DNA of 64,000 bases from Campylobacterales bacterium (GCA_016930915.1 JAFGFU010000001.1:62001-126000), one strand, 5' to 3'. Shown: positions 34,687-45,050, counted from the stretch's first letter. The notes: generated by a model from the letters alone, not told the origin. Translations and numbers: made by a program.

Positions 34687-36036
34687 ATGCGAATTATATG
34701 GTTTTTGTTGGTATTTATGAACACGATTTGGGCGTCAAATGGTGAAGATTTAACAACGACATGGGTGGGAATTGTTTCATTAATTGTTTTTGTAGTGGGG
34801 TATTATGCTGTTGCAACAGAGGAAAATTATCATATTAATAAAGCTAAACCTGCCTTGTTTATGGGCACATTTATTTTTATTTTAATAGGTGTGTATAATT
34901 TTATCAATGATATTGATCCTTCATCATTGACGCAGAGCGTCGATCATTTAATCTTTGAAATCGCAGAGATTTTCTTCTTTTTATTTGTCGCAATGACGTA
35001 CATTGAGGTTTTAATTGAGAGGCAAGTTTTTGATAAACTAAAATACAACCTTGTGTCTAAAGGGTACAGTTACAAAAAGCTTTTTTGGCTTACAGGTATT
35101 TTAGCTTTCTTTATTAGCCCTGTGGCGGATAACTTGACAACGGCGCTTATTTTATCAACGGTTTTAGTTACCATTGAAAAAGAGAATAAAAACTTTTTAG
35201 TGCCAGGTGCTATTAACATTGTGGTTGCTGCCAATGCGGGGGGTGCATGGAGTCCTTTTGGTGATATTACAACCCTAATGGCTTGGATGTCTGGAAAAGC
35301 ACCTTTTATTGATTTCTTTTATCTTTTCCCTGCGTCTTTTTTGGGATGGCTTATCACAGCATGGTTGCTCTCGTTATCTGTTCCTGCAGAAAAACCTCAT
35401 TTTGATGTTTCAACAGAGCCTAAAGTTTCTATATTAATGGGTGGAAAAGTGGTGATTGCCTTAGGTATTGTCACCATTATGTCAGCGGTTTTGTGTCAGC
35501 AACTCTTTAAATTGCCACCAATGTGGGGAATGCTTTTTGGTTTGTCTTTGTTGAAATTGTACAGTTATCGTTTAAAACGTAAACGAGGGCAAGAGCTCAA
35601 TACCTTTAAGATGATTGGGAAAATTGAGCACGATACTCTGCTTTTCTTTTTTGGTATTTTAGCAGCCGTAGGAGGGCTTCATTTTTTAGGTTACCTCGAT
35701 TTAGCTGTAAAATTGTATGATAGTGCAGGACCGTTGGCTGTTAATATTGGCGTAGGTTTTTTATCTGCCATTGTCGATAACGTGCCTGTGATGAGTGCGG
35801 TGTTAAAAGCAAATCCAAATATGGGTATGGATCAGTGGTTGCTCGTAACATTAACCGCAGGAATTGGAGGCAGTTTAATCAGCTTTGGCTCAGCCGCAGG
35901 AGTTGGTGTTATGGGAAAACTAAGAGGAATTTATACCTTTGGTTCACATATGAAATACGCATGGACAGTGCTTGTAGGGTATATTCTTTCCCTCATCATT
36001 TGGTATGTACAGTTTGAAATACTTGATTTATATTAA
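34687..36036 (+). CDS. nhaD: Na+/H+ antiporter NhaD
   Basis: A 449-residue inner-membrane antiporter of the NhaD branch of the ion-transporter superfamily. It begins with a short hydrophobic segment and has about a dozen further helices. NhaD features include AEIFFFLFVAMTYIEVLIERQVFDKL, SPVADNLTTALIL and VVAANAGGAWSPFGDITTLM, followed near the C-terminus by AIVDNVPVMSAV. Both discontinuous-helix Asn-Asp motifs are intact. It starts two bases after nadB. It could return the Na+ exported by the oxaloacetate decarboxylase at 46-49 kb, an inference from gene content only. Confidence 0.9.
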   Translation: MRIIWFLLVFMNTIWASNGEDLTTTWVGIVSLIVFVVGYYAVATEENYHINKAKPALFMGTFIFILIGVYNFINDIDPSSLTQSVDHLIFEIAEIFFFLFVAMTYIEVLIERQVFDKLKYNLVSKGYSYKKLFWLTGILAFFISPVADNLTTALILSTVLVTIEKENKNFLVPGAINIVVAANAGGAWSPFGDITTLMAWMSGKAPFIDFFYLFPASFLGWLITAWLLSLSVPAEKPHFDVSTEPKVSILMGGKVVIALGIVTIMSAVLCQQLFKLPPMWGMLFGLSLLKLYSYRLKRKRGQELNTFKMIGKIEHDTLLFFFGILAAVGGLHFLGYLDLAVKLYDSAGPLAVNIGVGFLSAIVDNVPVMSAVLKANPNMGMDQWLLVTLTAGIGGSLISFGSAAGVGVMGKLRGIYTFGSHMKYAWTVLVGYILSLIIWYVQFEILDLY

Positions 36037-36049
36037 CAGAAGGAAATAA

Positions 36050-37585
36050 ATGAAAGAAGTCCCTATTTTAGTTTTAGATTTTGGTTCACAATACACTCAG
36101 TTGATTGCACGTAAGCTTCGTGAAAGCGGTGTTTACTGTGAAATCGTCCCTTATAATGAGAAAATTGAAGATATTCAAAAGCGAAATCCTAAAGGAATTA
36201 TTTTAAGTGGTGGTCCAGCCTCGGTGTATGCAAAAGATTCGTATCATCCTGATGAAAAAGTCTATGAACTAGGTCTTCCAATGCTGGGTATCTGTTATGG
36301 TATGCAACTTTTAACGCAACATTTTGGGGGCAGTGTTATTCCCGCAACGCATCAAGAGTATGGTAAGGCAGAACTTAAGTTTGAGAGTGATCATAAAATT
36401 TTTAAAGACACGACGTGTGGTCAAATTGTTTGGATGAGCCATGGGGATAGAGTGGAAAAGCTACCTACAGGTTTTGAAAAAATTGGCTTTAGTGAGAATT
36501 CTCCTTATGCTGCTATCGCAGATGAAAAACGTAATATGTACGCGTTTCAATTTCACCCAGAGGTGTATCATTCTGAACAAGGAAGTAAGCTTCTAAAAAA
36601 CTTTGCAAAGCATATTTGTGGCTGTGAGAGTACATGGAATATGGGCTCATTTGCCAAAGAGCAAATTGCAAAAATTCAAGCACAAGTTGGCAATAAAAAA
36701 GTGCTTTGTGGTGTCAGTGGTGGTGTGGATAGTTCTGTGGTCGCAACGCTTTTGGCAGAAGCAATTGGTGATCAGTTGGTGTCCGTTTTTGTGGACAATG
36801 GTTTACTTCGTGCGAATGAACGTGCACAAGTCGAAGCGATGTTTAAAAGCCGTAATGTTCCATTGATTACGGTCGATGCCAGTGAGAAATTTTTAAGCCG
36901 TTTAGCAGGAGTGAGTGATCCTGAGAAAAAACGTAAAATTATTGGTGAAACATTTATTGAAGTGTTTGATGAAGAGGCAAAAAAACATAACGGTATTCAG
37001 TTCTTAGCGCAAGGAACACTCTACACTGATGTTATTGAATCGGTTTCGGTCAAAGGTCCTTCTAAAACCATTAAGTCACACCATAACGTGGGTGGTCTTC
37101 CTGATTGGATGAGCTTTGAGCTCATTGAGCCATTGCGTGAAATTTTTAAAGATGAGGTTAGAATCTTAGGCGCAGAACTGGGTCTTCCAAAAGATATGCT
37201 AAGTCGCCATCCATTTCCAGGACCTGGTCTTGCGATTCGTATTATGGGCGAAGTAACCAAAGAAGATTTAGTTTTACTAAGAGCTGCGGATGTTATTATG
37301 CTTGAAGAGCTTAGAGCAACAGGGTATTATGAAAAAACATGGCAAGCTTTTACCGTACTTCTTAATGTCAAAAGTGTCGGCGTGATGGGTGATAATCGAA
37401 CCTATGACAATACCATTTGTGTCAGAATTGTAGATGCAACGGATGGTATGACAGCAACCTTTGCGCACATTCCTCATGCTATTTTAGAAAATATTAGTCG
37501 ACGTATTATCAATGAAGTGAGTGGCATTAATCGTGTCGTCTATGATATCTCTTCAAAGCCACCTGCCACAATCGAATGGGAATAA
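36050..37585 (+). CDS. guaA: GMP synthase (glutamine-hydrolysing)
   Basis: GuaA converts XMP to GMP with glutamine and ATP. The 511-residue protein has an N-terminal class I amidotransferase domain with nucleophile Cys in GICYGMQLL and the His-Glu pair in [10 protein letters not shown]. The ATP-pyrophosphatase loop [12 protein letters not shown] is next, then the C-terminal dimerisation domain ending KPPATIEWE. It follows nhaD by 13 bases (GAAGGAAA ribosome-binding site) and precedes hemD by six. purD lies beyond the 6S RNA candidate, so purine genes cluster here. Confidence 0.97.
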   Translation: MKEVPILVLDFGSQYTQLIARKLRESGVYCEIVPYNEKIEDIQKRNPKGIILSGGPASVYAKDSYHPDEKVYELGLPMLGICYGMQLLTQHFGGSVIPATHQEYGKAELKFESDHKIFKDTTCGQIVWMSHGDRVEKLPTGFEKIGFSENSPYAAIADEKRNMYAFQFHPEVYHSEQGSKLLKNFAKHICGCESTWNMGSFAKEQIAKIQAQVGNKKVLCGVSGGVDSSVVATLLAEAIGDQLVSVFVDNGLLRANERAQVEAMFKSRNVPLITVDASEKFLSRLAGVSDPEKKRKIIGETFIEVFDEEAKKHNGIQFLAQGTLYTDVIESVSVKGPSKTIKSHHNVGGLPDWMSFELIEPLREIFKDEVRILGAELGLPKDMLSRHPFPGPGLAIRIMGEVTKEDLVLLRAADVIMLEELRATGYYEKTWQAFTVLLNVKSVGVMGDNRTYDNTICVRIVDATDGMTATFAHIPHAILENISRRIINEVSGINRVVYDISSKPPATIEWE

Positions 37586-37591
37586 AAAATA

Positions 37592-38218
37592 ATGATCTAC
37601 CTCTTTAGCGATCAAGCGTATGAAGAAGTAGCCCATTTGCCTTTGTTTGAAATTGTTTTTATCCCCTCATCACCAATGCTTGAGGGGGTTGATGCTATTA
37701 TTTTTACTTCTAAAAACAGTGTCAAAGCCCTTGAACTGTGTGGTGTAGATTGGCAAGATAAGGCGTGTTATGCCATAGGGGAGGGAACAGCTACAGCCAT
37801 ACGCACTTATGGTGGGAATCTTGTTTTTACATGTAAAAATTCATATGGCGATCTTTTTGCCCAGGAATTGATTCCTCTCTTAAAAAATAAGCGTGTCTTT
37901 TTTCCTCGTGCAAAAGAGGTAATTTCTCCATTATTTGAGATTTTAAGTACAGAAGGTGTGAACATTTTTCAACACGTAATGTACGAAACAAGATGTAAGC
38001 AGTACGATGCTTCTTATGCTCCGCAGAAAAATGCAATTCTCATTTTTACGTCACCCTCAACCGTTCATTGCTTTTTAAAGAATTTTTCATGGGATGAAAG
38101 TTATCGTGCTATTGTTATTGGTACGAAAACAGCAGCCGTTTTACCGTTACATGTAAAACCTCTCATTGCTGATGTGCAAACGATAGAGCATTGCATTGCA
38201 TTGGCAAAAGCTCTTTAG
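37592..38218 (+). CDS. hemD: Uroporphyrinogen-III synthase
   Basis: HemD cyclises hydroxymethylbilane to uroporphyrinogen III in haem and sirohaem synthesis. The family is poorly conserved. The 208-residue length and the pattern IFTSKNSVKALELCG near residue 35, AIGEGTATAIRTYGG, FPRAKEVISPLFEIL, then FTSPSTVHCFL and IGTKTAAVL are characteristic. It is the last gene before the probable 6S RNA. One exact palindrome copy (FTCK) and one near copy (LHVK) are inside it. Confidence 0.88.
   Translation: MIYLFSDQAYEEVAHLPLFEIVFIPSSPMLEGVDAIIFTSKNSVKALELCGVDWQDKACYAIGEGTATAIRTYGGNLVFTCKNSYGDLFAQELIPLLKNKRVFFPRAKEVISPLFEILSTEGVNIFQHVMYETRCKQYDASYAPQKNAILIFTSPSTVHCFLKNFSWDESYRAIVIGTKTAAVLPLHVKPLIADVQTIEHCIALAKAL
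37826..37837. repeat. Palindrome TTTACATGTAAA inside hemD
   Basis: An exact copy in the FTCK frame (VFTCKNSYG). A near copy (GTTACATGTAAA) at 38146-38157 encodes LHVK in the same gene. Confidence 0.95.
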
Positions 38219-38232
38219 AAGCTAAATTTATT

Positions 38233-38238
38233 TATAAT
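38233..38238 (+). promoter_or_regulatory. -10 element TATAAT for the 6S RNA candidate
   Basis: A consensus TATAAT starts 15 bases after the hemD stop and about 25 bases before the 5' half of the long closing stem, so transcription would start near 38245. Confidence 0.6.
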
Positions 38239-38244
38239 TAATCA

Positions 38245-38456
38245 ACATTAGTCATGTAAATGCCTGGGTGATGCGACAACCGTTTTCATGAGGGTCCAAC
38301 AATTAGTATACGTGGAATTTCGTACATTTTTGGTGTGCCTGTGGTTTCGTTTGAGCTTTGGTAAAAAGTGAGAGATTGCAGCCTAAAGAAAAGGTCAATT
38401 CCCAGAAGTTGGCTTATTAGGGCCGCTTCAATCTCGGAACGCTCACTTGGGTTTTT
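38245..38456 (+). ncRNA. ssrS: Probable 6S RNA
   Basis: A 277-base gap between hemD and purD holds a structured RNA of about 200 bases. The ends pair: 38263-38275 (CCTGGGTGATGCG) with 38440-38451 (CGCTCACTTGGG), forming a 12-bp stem that includes G-U pairs and one bulge. A T5 run follows and a TATAAT lies upstream. CCAAC near 38310 can pair with GTTGG near 38410, and a small central hairpin (TACG/CGTA) closes the middle. A long closing stem, open bubble and central hairpin at about 190-200 bases is the 6S plan, the RNA that sequesters sigma-70 holoenzyme. No ORF explains the region. The family call rests on shape, not a covariance-model hit. Confidence 0.6.
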
Positions 38457-38465
38457 ACATGTAAA
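38454..38465. repeat. Palindrome TTTACATGTAAA (intergenic, 6S/purD)
   Basis: An exact copy immediately after the closing stem of the 6S RNA candidate; it overlaps the T-run that would end that RNA. purD begins 30 bases later. Confidence 0.95.
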
Positions 38466-38495
38466 GAAAATAAAGATTTTTTTGGAGAATAAGTG

Positions 38496-39770
38496 ATGAA
38501 AGTCATGGTTGTTGGAAGTGGTGGTAGAGAGTATTCTATAGGTTTAGCCCTCAAAAAAGACCCAAATGTGAGTGAACTATTTTTTGCACCTGGAAATGGT
38601 GCGACTCCGCAACTAGGACACAATGTTACATGTAAAGATTATGAAGCATTAGCAGATTTTGCAAAAGAAAATAAGATTGACTTAACCGTTGTAGGGCCAG
38701 AAACGGCTTTGGTTGAGGGTATCGTTGATATTTTTAAAGCCAAAGGTTTGGTTATTTTTGGTGCTTCAAAAGCAGCCGCTCGTTTAGAGGGCTCAAAAAT
38801 TTTTATGAAAAATTTTCTCTCACGGTATGCCATTCCAACTGCAAAATTTATTGAAACCAGTGATGCTCAAAAAGCCAATCAGTTTATCGACACACTTGAG
38901 CTTCCTATTGTGGTCAAGGCCGATGGCTTGTGTGCAGGTAAAGGTGTGATTATTGCGACAAGCAAAGAAGAAGCTAAAGAAGCAGTCGCTGATATGCTCA
39001 GTGGTAAAAGTTTTGGCGATGCAGGGTTAGGCGTGGTTGTTGAAGAATTTTTGGATGGGTATGAACTTTCATTGTTTGTGGTCTGTGATGGAGAAGATTA
39101 TAAAATTCTTCCCGCTGCTCAGGATCACAAACGTTTAAAAGATAATGATATAGGACCTAATACAGGAGGTATGGGTGCGTATGCTCCAACGCCACTTATT
39201 GATGATGAACTTTATAGAAAAGTGGAAGAACGTGTAGTAAAACCAACTCTTAGAGGGATGCAAAAAGAGGGTGCTCCTTTTGAAGGTGTTTTATTTATTG
39301 GGTTGATGATTGTGAAAAACGAACCCATTGTTTTAGAATACAATGTCCGTTTTGGCGATCCTGAGTGTGAAATTTTGATGCCTCTTTTAAAAACGCCTGC
39401 GAGTGAGCTTTTCTATAAGGCAGCTACGCAAAATCTTAAAAATTTAACAATTGAGTTTTACGATAAATATGCTATCGCTGTGGTGATGGCAAGTGAGAAT
39501 TATCCTTATGGAAACTCAAAGCCTGCTGAGATTATTATTGATAAAAATGTTCTTGATGGCTTAGAAAATACTCATATTTCCTATGCAGGTGTGAGTTTAG
39601 AGGACGGTAAGTTGTATGCGACGGGTGGACGAGTTCTTTTATGCATTGGTGTAGGCGAGAGCATTCAAGAAGCGAGAGAAAGAGCTTATTTATTATGTGG
39701 GCAAGTTCATTTTGCAGGTAAACACTTTAGACGTGATATCGCATATCAGGCACTTAAACATGACAAATGA
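38496..39770 (+). CDS. purD: Phosphoribosylamine-glycine ligase
   Basis: PurD joins phosphoribosylamine and glycine in the second step of purine synthesis. ATG 38496 is chosen over the track's GTG three bases earlier because GGAG then lies at good spacing and [15 protein letters not shown] matches the family. The protein has 424 residues. ATP-grasp features: [35 protein letters not shown] and [14 protein letters not shown]. It overlaps the RDD gene by 11 bases. A near copy of the palindrome encodes TCK close to the N-terminus. Confidence 0.97.
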   Translation: MKVMVVGSGGREYSIGLALKKDPNVSELFFAPGNGATPQLGHNVTCKDYEALADFAKENKIDLTVVGPETALVEGIVDIFKAKGLVIFGASKAAARLEGSKIFMKNFLSRYAIPTAKFIETSDAQKANQFIDTLELPIVVKADGLCAGKGVIIATSKEEAKEAVADMLSGKSFGDAGLGVVVEEFLDGYELSLFVVCDGEDYKILPAAQDHKRLKDNDIGPNTGGMGAYAPTPLIDDELYRKVEERVVKPTLRGMQKEGAPFEGVLFIGLMIVKNEPIVLEYNVRFGDPECEILMPLLKTPASELFYKAATQNLKNLTIEFYDKYAIAVVMASENYPYGNSKPAEIIIDKNVLDGLENTHISYAGVSLEDGKLYATGGRVLLCIGVGESIQEARERAYLLCGQVHFAGKHFRRDIAYQALKHDK

Positions 39771-40215
39771 AGAGTTGATTGAGAAGTTTGAACGTGAAAA
39801 TATTACGTTAGCCACACTTTCAAAGCGTGGTTTTGCGTATGCTATTGATGAGATTTTAATTTCAGTCTTATTTGCCTTTATTTATATTGATCATATTCCT
39901 GAAAATACAACAACAGAGGAGATGATAGGAATCATCAATGGACTTTTTGCTTATGTTGTCTTATTAAAAGTTATTTATCAAACCTTTTTTGTATGGATGT
40001 ATGGTGCGACACTAGGGCGTATTGCTATGAAAATTAGAGTTATTTCAACAGAAGATTTAGAAAAGCCTTCATTTCTTCTATCTTTGAGTCGCGCATCGTT
40101 TAGAATTATTAGTGAGTCTATTTTTTATCTAGGTTTTGTATGGGCTGCACTAAATCCAAAAAGAGAGACATGGCATGATAGAGTTGCCAATACGCTGGTG
40201 GTCAATGCAAATTAA
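39760..40215 (+). CDS. RDD-family membrane protein
   Basis: The start is set at ATG 39760 ([11 protein letters not shown]), inside the last codons of purD; the track's earlier start lies 74 bases into purD. The 151-residue protein has the RDD pattern [14 protein letters not shown], where the family's Arg-Asp-Asp reads R...D-E, then hydrophobic segments at about 30-50, 65-85 and 115-135. The [23 protein letters not shown] turn is also typical. RDD proteins are small inner-membrane proteins of uncertain function, some linked to ion antiport. It overlaps lptD by 11 bases. Confidence 0.82.
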   Translation: MTNEELIEKFERENITLATLSKRGFAYAIDEILISVLFAFIYIDHIPENTTTEEMIGIINGLFAYVVLLKVIYQTFFVWMYGATLGRIAMKIRVISTEDLEKPSFLLSLSRASFRIISESIFYLGFVWAALNPKRETWHDRVANTLVVNAN

Positions 40216-42331
40216 AGTATTTTTCTTAATGGTGCTTTCTCTAGGAAGCTTATGGGCAGTTGAACCCGCCCAAGATGTTGAAGTATTAGCACAAACGGTC
40301 ACAAAAGAGGGCACGCTTGTGCATGCTGTTGGCAATGTTGTTTTATACAGCCCAAAATACCTCATTACTGCTGATGAAGCTTATTATGACTATGAGAGCG
40401 GTGACTTAGAGCTTTTTGGTAATATTACAACCCTAGAAGGGGTAAAGTATGCTTCAAGAAGTGGGCATACGAAACTGAATCTAAATACTGATAAAGGTAT
40501 CTCTGATCCTCTCTTCTTTTTTGATGAAGCATCTAATGTTTGGATAAAGTGTGAAAACGCTATTTTAAATCCTGAAACATATGTAACTCAAAAAGCCATT
40601 GTTTCAAGTTGTAATACACAAGATCCAGATTGGAAGATTGCTTTTACAAGTGGAGAGTTTAACAAAGAGAGTAAATGGTTACATATTTATAATCCCGTGT
40701 TTTATGCCAATGATGTTCCTCTTCTTTATTTACCTTATTTTGCTTTTTCAACGGATACAACACGTAGAACAGGTCTTTTACCTCCAGAAATTGGTGTGGG
40801 TGGATCTGAGGGTTTTTATTATATGCAACCCATTTATTTTGCACCTGCAGAAAATTGGGATTTAGAGTTGCGTCCACAAATTCGAACGGAGCGAGGCGAA
40901 GGGATTCATGCAACCTACCGTTTTGTGGATTCACCTTACTCATCAGGGGAAATTACCACAGGTTATTTTAAAGAGCATAGCGATTATGCTAAAGAGGAAG
41001 AATTAAGTAACGATGCCCATTATGGTCTACGTGTTGCGTACGATAGAAGTGCACTGCTGAGTACAAAATACAGTGGTATTGAAGATGGATTGTGGGTCGA
41101 TATTAATTACCTCAATGATATCGACTACTATAACACTATTGATGCTGATTCAAGTGCCTCAACAAAATTGGTAACATCACGTATTAATTATTATGTCAAA
41201 AAAGATGAAGACTATTTTGGCATTTATGCAAAAAACTATATTGATACGTATGCCAAATCTAAATACGGTACAAATGATGGAACATTGCAAGAACTACCAA
41301 CACTCCATTATCACCATTTTTCAAATCCATTCTTATTAGACAACCTTTTTTACTCGGTAGACTATAAAGCAAAAAATTATACCCGCCAAGAGGGTGTTAC
41401 AGCTTTTCAAAATGAAGTTCGAACACCTGTGAGTCTTTACTTCTCTGTATTGGAAGATTATTTACATGTAAATATTTCTGAGAATGTTTATATGACACAG
41501 GTCTCCTATGGCAATGATTCTGACAAGGGAAGTTCTGGGCAATATTTTAACAACTATCATACAATTTCTGCCTATACAGATCTTTCAAAAGGGTATGATG
41601 ACTTTTTTCACACCATGCATATAGGTCTGGAGCATACCGTTCCTAGTTATGATAAAAAAAATGGAACATGGAGCTACACTGTAGATCCTACTAGTGATGA
41701 TCCCCTTATCCCTTTAGAATTTGAAGAAAAAAATACTGCTTTAAAATTTAGGCAGTTTTTTTATAATATGGATGGAGAGAAAAAATTTAGTCATGCGATT
41801 AAGCAAGCCTATTATTACGATAGAGAGGACAAATACGGTGATTTAGAGAACGATATGAAATATTATCTAACAGATCGTTTTTATGTAGGCAATATTATTA
41901 ATTATTCACATACTTTTTATAAACTTTCTCGTAATCAAGTCTCCTTGACGTATAAAGATACTGTGAATACAAGCTCAGTTCGTTATACTTATGTGGATAA
42001 ATCGTATGAATATAACAGTAAAGATAAAGATTATAGTTATGTCACCTTTAGTGCTGAAACACACTATTTTGAAAATATTGACCTTTTTGCAACAATCAAT
42101 TATGACATAGAAGAAGATATTTTTAAATCATGGAGTGTGGGTCTCAAAAAAATGAAAAAATGCTGGGATTACTCTTTGGTGTATCGTAATGTAACCAATC
42201 CAAAACAAACCAGTTCAGAAGTAGGAGTTGATTCTACGAATAAAAAAGGTGTTATGCTCATGTTTACACTCTATCCGATGGGAAGCATGAACTATGAACT
42301 TTTTTCTCAAGAGAGTGAACAAAAGTTATAA
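40205..42331 (+). CDS. lptD: LPS-assembly outer-membrane protein LptD
   Basis: LptD is the outer-membrane barrel that inserts lipopolysaccharide into the outer leaflet. I start at ATG 40205, giving a signal peptide [18 protein letters not shown]; the track start adds ten residues ahead of it. The mature protein begins with an LptA/OstA-like jellyroll (VEVLAQTVTKEGTLVHAVGNVVLYSPKYLITADEAYYD) and continues as a long barrel with the conserved YLPYFAFSTD...RTGLLPPEIG. At 708 residues it is normal for Campylobacterota, smaller than E. coli LptD (784). The mature part has few cysteines, so the E. coli disulfide pattern is not conserved. An LptM-like lipoprotein is encoded 7 kb upstream. Confidence 0.92.
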   Translation: MQIKVFFLMVLSLGSLWAVEPAQDVEVLAQTVTKEGTLVHAVGNVVLYSPKYLITADEAYYDYESGDLELFGNITTLEGVKYASRSGHTKLNLNTDKGISDPLFFFDEASNVWIKCENAILNPETYVTQKAIVSSCNTQDPDWKIAFTSGEFNKESKWLHIYNPVFYANDVPLLYLPYFAFSTDTTRRTGLLPPEIGVGGSEGFYYMQPIYFAPAENWDLELRPQIRTERGEGIHATYRFVDSPYSSGEITTGYFKEHSDYAKEEELSNDAHYGLRVAYDRSALLSTKYSGIEDGLWVDINYLNDIDYYNTIDADSSASTKLVTSRINYYVKKDEDYFGIYAKNYIDTYAKSKYGTNDGTLQELPTLHYHHFSNPFLLDNLFYSVDYKAKNYTRQEGVTAFQNEVRTPVSLYFSVLEDYLHVNISENVYMTQVSYGNDSDKGSSGQYFNNYHTISAYTDLSKGYDDFFHTMHIGLEHTVPSYDKKNGTWSYTVDPTSDDPLIPLEFEEKNTALKFRQFFYNMDGEKKFSHAIKQAYYYDREDKYGDLENDMKYYLTDRFYVGNIINYSHTFYKLSRNQVSLTYKDTVNTSSVRYTYVDKSYEYNSKDKDYSYVTFSAETHYFENIDLFATINYDIEEDIFKSWSVGLKKMKKCWDYSLVYRNVTNPKQTSSEVGVDSTNKKGVMLMFTLYPMGSMNYELFSQESEQKL
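41461..41472. repeat. Palindrome TTTACATGTAAA inside lptD
   Basis: An exact copy in frame as LHVN (EDYLHVNISEN), within a predicted barrel strand or loop. Confidence 0.95.
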
Positions 42332-42365
42332 ATAAAATTGAGCTAAAAACGAAGGAGTTAAAGCA

Positions 42366-44600
42366 GTGGAATATAAAATTAATGTAAATAATCAAGAAGA
42401 AATTTATGATTTAGGTAAAGTTGCAAAGCAAGCAGCAGGGGCTGCGCTTTTAAAAATTAAAAATACTGTTATTCTAGCAACCGTTGCGCGTGATGATAAC
42501 CAAGTAGCAGAGAATTTTGTGCCTTTGACTGTTCAGTATGTTGAAAAAAGTTATGCCGTTGGAAAGATTCCTGGCGGATACATTAAAAGAGAGACAAAGC
42601 CAGGTGATTTTGAAACGCTAACTTCGCGTATTATTGATAGAAGTTTAAGACCGCTTTTTCCTAAAGGGTATGCATATCCTACTCAGATTACAGTTTTTGT
42701 TTTAAGTTGTGATCCTGAAGTTGATCTTCAAGTTGCAGCACTCAATGCTGCAAGTGCGGCACTTTACCTTTCAGATATTCCTGTGAATAAAGCCGTTTCG
42801 GGTGTTCGTATTGGATATATAGACGGGCATTATGTTGTCAATCCTTCGAATTTAGCTTTAAAAAAGAGTACGTTAGATTTATATGTTGCAGGAACGAAAG
42901 AAGAACTTTTAATGATAGAAATGCGTTCAATCGCTTCTATGGAATCGATGAGTTTACCTATTATGGCTATTGATCCTATGCTTGATCCTACCTTGGCAGA
43001 GAGCATTATGACAAAACAGACAATTAATGAGTTTGATGAAGATGCAATTTTGGTGGCTATTGATAAAGCGCAAAGTGCCATTAGTGAAGCGACTACCGCT
43101 TATGAAAAGACATTTGCACCTCTTAAAAAAGAGGATGCTACTTTGGATTACAAAGCAGATTTGGTGAACGACTCTATTTTTGCTTATATTGATGAGTTTT
43201 ATAAAGAAGCTGTTTGTAATGCCATTAATCAAATGGCTAAAAGTGAACGTGCTAGTGAGCTTAGCAAAATTGTAGAAACCATCCTTAAAGATGATGTTGC
43301 TGTTGTCGAAGCATGGGATAAAAATCTTGTGGATAGCGTTGTTAATGCCTATAAAAAGAAAATTGTACGTGAAATGATTATTGAAAAAGGTGTAAGGGCT
43401 GATGGTAGAAAACTCAATGAAGTAAGACCTATTAGCATTGAAACCAATCTTTTACCTCTTGCGCATGGTTCATGTTTGTTTACACGAGGTCAAACACAAG
43501 CTCTTGTCATTGCAACATTAGGTAACGACAAAGACGCACAAATGTATGATTTATTAACAGAAAAGAGTAGCGTAAGTGATACGTTTATGGTAAATTATAA
43601 TTTTCCTGGATTTTCAGTGGGTGAAGCTTCTCCTCTTCGAGCTCCAGGACGAAGAGAACTTGGGCATGGGAATCTTGCTCGTAGGGCACTCGAACCAGTT
43701 GTGGATATTAATCGTTTACAGACCATTCGTTTGGTTTCTGAAATTTTAGAGTCTAATGGTTCTTCTTCAATGGCAACCATTTGTGGTGGTGCTTTGGCAT
43801 TAAAAGCTGCAGGTGTTGAAATTGAAAAATTGGTTGCAGGTATCGCAATGGGGCTTGTATTTGAAGGTGAAAAACATGCAGTTTTGAGTGATATTATGGG
43901 ACTTGAAGACCATGATGGCGACATGGATTTTAAAGTTGCTGGAACCAAAGATGGTATTACTGCTCTTCAAATGGATATAAAACTTGGGGGTATCTCTCCT
44001 GATGTTCTTAAAGAAGCCCTTTATCAAGCAAAAGAGGGAAGGGCACATATTCTTTCCATTATGGAAAAAGCAAATGAAGAGATTGTTGTTAATAATGCAG
44101 TTCTCCCAAAACTAGAGCTATTTAGTGTTGATCCGTCTAAAATTGTAGATATTATAGGACAGGCTGGAAAAACAATTAAAGAAATTATTGAAAAATTTGA
44201 AGTTTCTATTGATTTGGACCGTGAAAAAGGTGAAGTAAAGATTGCAGGTGAAAATAAAGACAAAGTAGATGCAGCAAAAGAACATATTATTCAAATTACC
44301 AATAAGCCCTCTTTTGGTGGTCGAGGTGGACGTGAACGCGATAATAAACATAGCCCAAGAGAATCTAAACCAATTCCTACATTTGTACAAGATGAAGTGG
44401 TGGATGGAGTCGTAAAACGTATTGTTGATTTTGGTGCATTTATTGAATTACCAGGGGGTATTGATGGGCTCTTACATGTCTCAAAAATAGCTGATCATAG
44501 AGTTGATAAAGTAAGTGATTATTTAACTTTAGAGCAAAAAGTACGTGTAAAAATTTTAAAACAAACAGGGAATAAAATAGAATTAGAGCTTATGCGCTAA
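42366..44600 (+). CDS. pnp: Polynucleotide phosphorylase
   Basis: PNPase degrades RNA 3' to 5' by phosphorolysis and matures stable RNAs in the cytoplasm. The 744-residue protein contains two RNase PH-like domains (first about 1-220; second from about 335 with [16 protein letters not shown] and the phosphate site [13 protein letters not shown]). A KH domain (about 585-645, [16 protein letters not shown]) and a C-terminal S1 domain (about 675-744, [22 protein letters not shown]) follow. It starts with GTG after a GAAGGAG. It follows lptD by 34 bases. Confidence 0.97.
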   Translation: MEYKINVNNQEEIYDLGKVAKQAAGAALLKIKNTVILATVARDDNQVAENFVPLTVQYVEKSYAVGKIPGGYIKRETKPGDFETLTSRIIDRSLRPLFPKGYAYPTQITVFVLSCDPEVDLQVAALNAASAALYLSDIPVNKAVSGVRIGYIDGHYVVNPSNLALKKSTLDLYVAGTKEELLMIEMRSIASMESMSLPIMAIDPMLDPTLAESIMTKQTINEFDEDAILVAIDKAQSAISEATTAYEKTFAPLKKEDATLDYKADLVNDSIFAYIDEFYKEAVCNAINQMAKSERASELSKIVETILKDDVAVVEAWDKNLVDSVVNAYKKKIVREMIIEKGVRADGRKLNEVRPISIETNLLPLAHGSCLFTRGQTQALVIATLGNDKDAQMYDLLTEKSSVSDTFMVNYNFPGFSVGEASPLRAPGRRELGHGNLARRALEPVVDINRLQTIRLVSEILESNGSSSMATICGGALALKAAGVEIEKLVAGIAMGLVFEGEKHAVLSDIMGLEDHDGDMDFKVAGTKDGITALQMDIKLGGISPDVLKEALYQAKEGRAHILSIMEKANEEIVVNNAVLPKLELFSVDPSKIVDIIGQAGKTIKEIIEKFEVSIDLDREKGEVKIAGENKDKVDAAKEHIIQITNKPSFGGRGGRERDNKHSPRESKPIPTFVQDEVVDGVVKRIVDFGAFIELPGGIDGLLHVSKIADHRVDKVSDYLTLEQKVRVKILKQTGNKIELELMR

Positions 44601-44626
44601 TTTAAAGGCTTTTTAACAATTCGTTA

Positions 44627-44667
44627 GATAAAATCTCGCCTACAAAGTGGTAAGTAGGGATTTTATC
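44627..44667. other. Large inverted repeat upstream of atpE
   Basis: GATAAAATC-TCG-CCTAC pairs with GTAGG-GATTTTATC: 14 bp broken only by a three-base bulge, closed by a ten-base loop. It is not followed by a T-run, so it is an unlikely terminator. A -10-like TAGATAAAAT lies in its left arm, so it may instead be an operator or an RNA-processing site before atpE. Confidence 0.55.
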
Positions 44668-44701
44668 CGAACAGACTTTGAAATAAAATGAGGAGTAATC
44701 T

Positions 44702-45004
44702 TTGAAAAAGATTCTTTTTTTAATGGCTGCATTTGCTACATTTGCATTTGCTGGTGAAACTGAAACTATTAAAGCGTATTCAGTTCTTACTGTTGGTATT
44801 GTTTTAGGTCTTGCTGCATTCGGTGCTGCAATTGGTATGGGTAACACTGCATCTGCAGCCATTTCTGGTACAGCTAGAAATCCAGGAATTGGTGGTAAAC
44901 TTGTTACAACAATGTTTATTGCACTTGCAATGATTGAAGCACAGGTTATTTATGCACTTGTTATTGCTTTAATTCTTCTTTACAAAAACCCATTACTTGG
45001 TTAA
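44702..45004 (+). CDS. atpE: ATP synthase F0 subunit c
   Basis: Subunit c forms the rotating membrane ring of F0. The 100-residue protein, longer than the usual 79, has an N-terminal extension resembling a signal peptide (MKKILFLMAAFATFAFA), then two helices with the loop SGTARNPGIGGKL between them. The ion-carrying Glu is in helix 2 (AMIEAQVIYALVIALI). The Na+-type pattern ES/ET is absent (EAQ), so the ring is probably proton-coupled. It starts with TTG after GAGGAG. Other atp genes are not adjacent, as I recall for C. jejuni. A terminator and tRNA-Leu follow. Confidence 0.95.
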   Translation: MKKILFLMAAFATFAFAGETETIKAYSVLTVGIVLGLAAFGAAIGMGNTASAAISGTARNPGIGGKLVTTMFIALAMIEAQVIYALVIALILLYKNPLLG

Positions 45005-45020
45005 TAAAAAGTAAATTCTG

Positions 45021-45046
45021 AAGGAGTACTTAAGCTCCTTCTTTTT
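45021..45046 (+). terminator. Rho-independent terminator after atpE
   Basis: AAGGAG(TACTTAAG)CTCCTT followed by CTTTTT; the loop can add further ACTTAAG pairing. It ends five bases before tRNA-Leu. Confidence 0.85.
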
Positions 45047-45050
45047 CTAT

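Noticed and set aside
38245-38456. A purine or other riboswitch leader for purD
   Set aside because: The long pairing between the two ends followed by a T-run, and the absence of a recognisable purine-riboswitch core, fit a stand-alone 6S-like RNA better.
38417-38623. 68-residue minus-strand ORF containing LHVK over the 6S/purD junction
   Set aside because: It is antisense to purD and the RNA candidate. The LHVK arises simply because the palindrome reads the same on both strands.
44602-44862. 86-residue minus-strand ORF over the atpE 5' region
   Set aside because: It is antisense to atpE, whose identity is certain, and has an atypical composition.
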